The notes below the pieces were generated by a model that saw nothing but the letters and a program-made list of their open reading frames with translations, was not told where the DNA came from and did not search any database. From Candidatus Nomurabacteria bacterium (GTDB lineage: Bacteria; Patescibacteriota; Minisyncoccia; Phycocordibacterales; UBA9973): a stretch of 7,872 bases of DNA. Below are positions 6,184 to 7,872 of the stretch, one piece after another (the stretch's first letter is position 1; each line of letters starts with the position of its first letter). The translations under genes were made by a program, and so were the position numbers. Location: contig JAHFNN010000040.1 in NCBI GenBank assembly GCA_023267315.1, positions 1 to 7,872 on the forward strand. The letters run 5' to 3'.

Positions 6184-6222
6184 TAAATATAAAAACCCTC
6201 ATCTTGAGGGTTTTTATATTTA
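6184..6222. terminator. Strong intrinsic terminator, possibly bidirectional
   Basis: A perfect 18-bp inverted repeat pairs 6184-6201 with 6205-6222 around a TCT loop. Its core is ACCCTCA/TGAGGGT, followed by TTTTTATATTTA on the plus strand. Because the arm starts with a matching A-run, it would also give a U-run on the minus strand. It starts 12 bp after the stop of the secreted helical protein and separates that unit from dnaJ. Confidence 0.92.
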
Positions 6223-6240
6223 TGCAATGAATAAATCGTT

Positions 6241-6269
6241 TTGTAAAATATCCCAATCCGTGCTATAAT
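6241..6269 (+). promoter_or_regulatory. dnaJ promoter
   Basis: TTGTAA (6241-6246), a 17-nt spacer and TATAAT (6264-6269), with an extended TG (TGCTATAAT), make this the best sigma70-type promoter in the window. The predicted start near 6276 leaves a 5' leader of about 65 nt. No CIRCE element (TTAGCACTC-N9-GAGTGCTAA) is present, so there is no sign of HrcA control. Confidence 0.75.
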
Positions 6270-6340
6270 CATCAGCACAAAAGGGTTTTGAAGGTCGAAA
6301 CACTTACCAATAATTTAGTAATAAGTAAAAGCTAAAATAT

Positions 6341-7429
6341 ATGTCAAAAAACTACTATGACGTTCTAGGTGTTTCCAAAAGCGCATCAAAAGACGAAATC
6401 AAAAAAGCATTTCGTAAACTCGCGCATCAATTCCATCCTGATAAAAATAAAGGTGATGATACGAAGTTCAAAGAATTGAATGAAGCGTATCAAATTCTTT
6501 CTGATGATCAAAAACGTGCGCAATACGATCAATTTGGATCAAACTTTCAAAATGGTGCTGGACCTGGCGGATTTCAGGGCGGTCAAGGATTTGGTGGATT
6601 CGATTTTTCTGGGTTTCAAAATGGGCAAGGTTTTGATATGGGGGACTTGGGAGATATCTTTACCGAGTTCTTTGGTGGTGGTATGGGTGGTGGGCGACCT
6701 CGTCAGCGTCGTGGCCGTGATATCTCAACAGAAATCGACATTCCATTTGTTGATGCAGTTTTTGGTGTTGAACGAAAAATCCTCATCTCAAAAGTATCTC
6801 AATGTGATACCTGTAGTGGTACTGGTGGAAAACCAGGTACTTCAATGAAGAAGTGTGGGCAATGTAATGGTAAAGGGCAAATTCACGAAACAAAACGCTC
6901 GCTATTGGGTACATTTTCAACCACAAAACTCTGTGATGAGTGTTTGGGTACTGGAGAAGTTCCTACGGAGAAATGTCACGACTGTCGTGGTGCTGGTGTT
7001 GTGAAGAAGCAAAAAGAAATTACCGTGGTGGTACCTGCAGGTATCAACAGTGGCGAAATGATTCGCCTTACAGGTATGGGTGAGGCTGTTGCAAAAGGCC
7101 AGTCAGGAGATTTGTACATCAAGATAAATGTTACTCCGCACCCAACATTCAAACGTGAAGGTCATAACCTTGTGATGGATTTGAATATCAAATTGTCTGA
7201 CGCACTCTTGGGTACTGAATATAAAATTCAGACTCTTGATGGTGAAGTGACGGTCAAAATTCCTGAAGGAGTATCTATTGGTGAAATCCTTCGCTTGAAA
7301 GAAAAAGGTATTCCAACAAGTAAAAGTAAGCGTGGCGACCTTTTAATCAAACTCAATATTAAATTGCCTCACAAACTTTCACGACACAGCCGTGAACTTA
7401 TAGAAAAACTCAAAGAAGAGGGGATTTAA
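6341..7429 (+). CDS. dnaJ: Type I chaperone DnaJ (Hsp40)
   Basis: This cytoplasmic co-chaperone binds unfolded clients and stimulates the DnaK ATPase. The 362-aa product has all the parts of a class I DnaJ. The J domain covers residues 1-66, with the HPD motif at 32-34 and QFG at its end. A Gly/Phe-rich linker spans about 67-118. The zinc-binding region spans 155-219, with four intact CxxCxGxG motifs starting at Cys155, Cys172, Cys198 and Cys212. Two C-terminal substrate-binding beta domains follow, with PAGINSGEMIRLTGMGEA, DLNIKLSDALLG and VKIPEGVSIGEILRLKEKG. Length is slightly short of E. coli DnaJ (376 aa) but nothing essential is missing. grpE and dnaK are not adjacent in this window. 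It has its own promoter and terminator-bounded upstream side. A 71-aa membrane protein gene abuts its stop codon and is likely cotranscribed. No Shine-Dalgarno sequence is obvious before the ATG, which begins exactly at the conserved YYDVLGVSK start. Confidence 0.98.
   Translation: MSKNYYDVLGVSKSASKDEIKKAFRKLAHQFHPDKNKGDDTKFKELNEAYQILSDDQKRAQYDQFGSNFQNGAGPGGFQGGQGFGGFDFSGFQNGQGFDMGDLGDIFTEFFGGGMGGGRPRQRRGRDISTEIDIPFVDAVFGVERKILISKVSQCDTCSGTGGKPGTSMKKCGQCNGKGQIHETKRSLLGTFSTTKLCDECLGTGEVPTEKCHDCRGAGVVKKQKEITVVVPAGINSGEMIRLTGMGEAVAKGQSGDLYIKINVTPHPTFKREGHNLVMDLNIKLSDALLGTEYKIQTLDGEVTVKIPEGVSIGEILRLKEKGIPTSKSKRGDLLIKLNIKLPHKLSRHSRELIEKLKEEGI
7418..7421 (+). promoter_or_regulatory. Shine-Dalgarno sequence of the 71-aa gene
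   Basis: GAGG, within AGAGGGG, lies 8 nt before the ATG at 7430 and inside the last codons of dnaJ. It is the only good Shine-Dalgarno match at a gene start in the window and supports internal translation initiation within a dnaJ operon. Confidence 0.6.
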
Positions 7430-7645
7430 ATGTTCTATATTTTAGGAAAACTCTGGAAAGCATTCTTGAACATCTTTACGATGATTGTTTTCGGCATGCT
7501 TGAAGGTCTCTGGATGCTGTTTGTACCATTTCTCGTTATTGGACTGTTATTCAATCTCATGACAATTTTCTGGATCGTGTTCATTGGATTTTGGATCTTC
7601 ATGATCCTATTTAATGCGATTGGTAATAAGAATTTTTGGGAATAG
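7430..7645 (+). CDS. Small aromatic-rich two-helix membrane protein
   Basis: The product has 71 aa. It is almost wholly hydrophobic, with a first membrane span at about residues 11-40 (probably bent around the GMLEGLW segment) and a second at about 43-62 (LMTIFWIVFIGFWIFMILF). It ends in a short polar NAIGNKNFWE. Phe, Trp, Ile and Leu dominate, and the only charged residues are near the ends and Glu25. There is no catalytic motif. Its ATG follows the dnaJ stop codon with zero spacing, and a Shine-Dalgarno sequence lies inside dnaJ, so the two are very likely translated from one mRNA. This suggests but does not prove a functional link. I do not recognise the family; a small membrane-stress or transport accessory protein would be a guess. 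Confidence 0.75.
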   Translation: MFYILGKLWKAFLNIFTMIVFGMLEGLWMLFVPFLVIGLLFNLMTIFWIVFIGFWIFMILFNAIGNKNFWE

Positions 7646-7663
7646 CGAGTGGAATTTACGTGA

Positions 7664-7669
7664 TATAAT
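7664..7669 (+). promoter_or_regulatory. -10 box of the S-adenosylmethionine decarboxylase gene
   Basis: TGATATAAT (7661-7669) is an extended -10 element with a perfect TATAAT, 9 nt before the ATG at 7679. The predicted leader is 2-4 nt, so the mRNA would be close to leaderless. There is no clear -35 and no Shine-Dalgarno sequence. Confidence 0.5.
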
Positions 7670-7678
7670 ATACAACAC

Positions 7679-7872
7679 ATGAATACAATAAATTTTGGTG
7701 AACATTTTACACTCGATGGGTATGGTGGTGACTATAATCAATTAAATAATAAAACCCTCGTATTGCATGCGTTGAATGAACTTCCAGAGAAAATGGGCAT
7801 GACCAAGCTTTCTCCTCCTGTTGTATATGAAGCCGGTGATAATGGAATTAAGGATCCGGGTGGCTGGAGCGG
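7679..7872 (+). CDS. speD: S-adenosylmethionine decarboxylase proenzyme, N-terminal part
   Basis: A plus-strand frame starts at ATG 7679 and stays open for 64 codons to the right edge. It reads MNTINFGEHFTLDGYGGDYN, then TLVLHALNELPEKMGMTKLS, and ends in GIKDPGGWSG. This matches the N-terminus of the short bacterial/archaeal AdoMet decarboxylase family: FGxHLxxDxYGC at the start, LNELPExLGMxKL, and DPGGxSG just ahead of the self-cleavage site. The enzyme makes decarboxylated AdoMet, the aminopropyl donor for spermidine synthesis, using a pyruvoyl group made by autocleavage at a serine in an SHISIHTxP motif. That motif lies beyond the window, so activity cannot be judged. At the family position often occupied by Cys after DGYG, this protein has Gly. 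Whether speE follows is unknown. Confidence 0.9.
   Translation, partial: MNTINFGEHFTLDGYGGDYNQLNNKTLVLHALNELPEKMGMTKLSPPVVYEAGDNGIKDPGGWS

Noticed and set aside
6276..6340. Riboswitch or heat-shock RNA element in the 65-nt dnaJ leader
   Set aside because: Only weak AT-rich inverted segments are present (ACTTA/TAAGT at 6302-6326), with no CIRCE element and no stable fold masking a Shine-Dalgarno sequence.
6480..6848. 122-codon plus-strand frame overlapping dnaJ
   Set aside because: It is a frame-shifted reading of the J domain and Gly/Phe-rich region. dnaJ is intact in its own frame.
211..7872. Alternative genetic code (TGA = Gly), as in Gracilibacteria or SR1
   Set aside because: All genes are full length with GGN glycine codons and no in-frame TGA at conserved glycines. 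The lack of TGA stops in so few genes is not informative.

Overview
The window looks like a piece of an AT-rich bacterial chromosome, most likely from the Candidate Phyla Radiation (Patescibacteria, Parcubacteria-like). This is an inference from four things: low GC; a PaaX/Cas2-like protein of a type I remember as common in these genomes; several secreted proteins of unknown function; and the near absence of Shine-Dalgarno sequences. The stop codons I could read are TAA or TAG, and no TGA interrupts a gene, so there is no sign of the TGA=Gly code of some CPR lineages.

Layout. Positions 1-165 hold the 5' part of a minus-strand membrane protein that runs off the left edge. It is divergent from atpC (F-type ATP synthase epsilon subunit, 211-657), which stands here without atpD directly upstream. 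Next is a compact unit at 684-1360: a minus-strand gene for a membrane-anchored winged-helix/Cas2-like (PaaX-like) protein, bracketed at 20-21 bp on each side by two same-orientation 36-nt hairpin repeats. A very large secreted protein follows (1440-5015, 1191 aa), with an N-terminal parallel beta-helix, an LCAT-like lipase domain with a readable Ser-Asp-His triad, and a C-terminal beta/helical tail. Then come two small envelope proteins (5106-5372 and 5422-6171), closed by a strong hairpin terminator. The right part carries dnaJ (6341-7429), an abutting 71-aa membrane protein (7430-7645), and the start of an S-adenosylmethionine decarboxylase gene (7679 to the edge).

How the genes relate. 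dnaJ and the 71-aa gene are almost certainly one transcript. The two small envelope genes are probably expressed together or from adjacent promoters. The rest look like single-gene units with their own -10 boxes, several of them so close to the ATG that leaderless transcripts are likely. The part most worth a second look is the hairpin-flanked Cas2/PaaX-like unit. The two hairpins share an identical 10-nt loop and show a compensatory stem change, and the upstream one covers the likely -35 region of the gene. This suggests either an operator/autoregulation circuit or a small repeat-associated mobile unit. No CRISPR array, tRNA, rRNA or recognisable transposase was seen. No gene-free stretch exceeds 300 bases.
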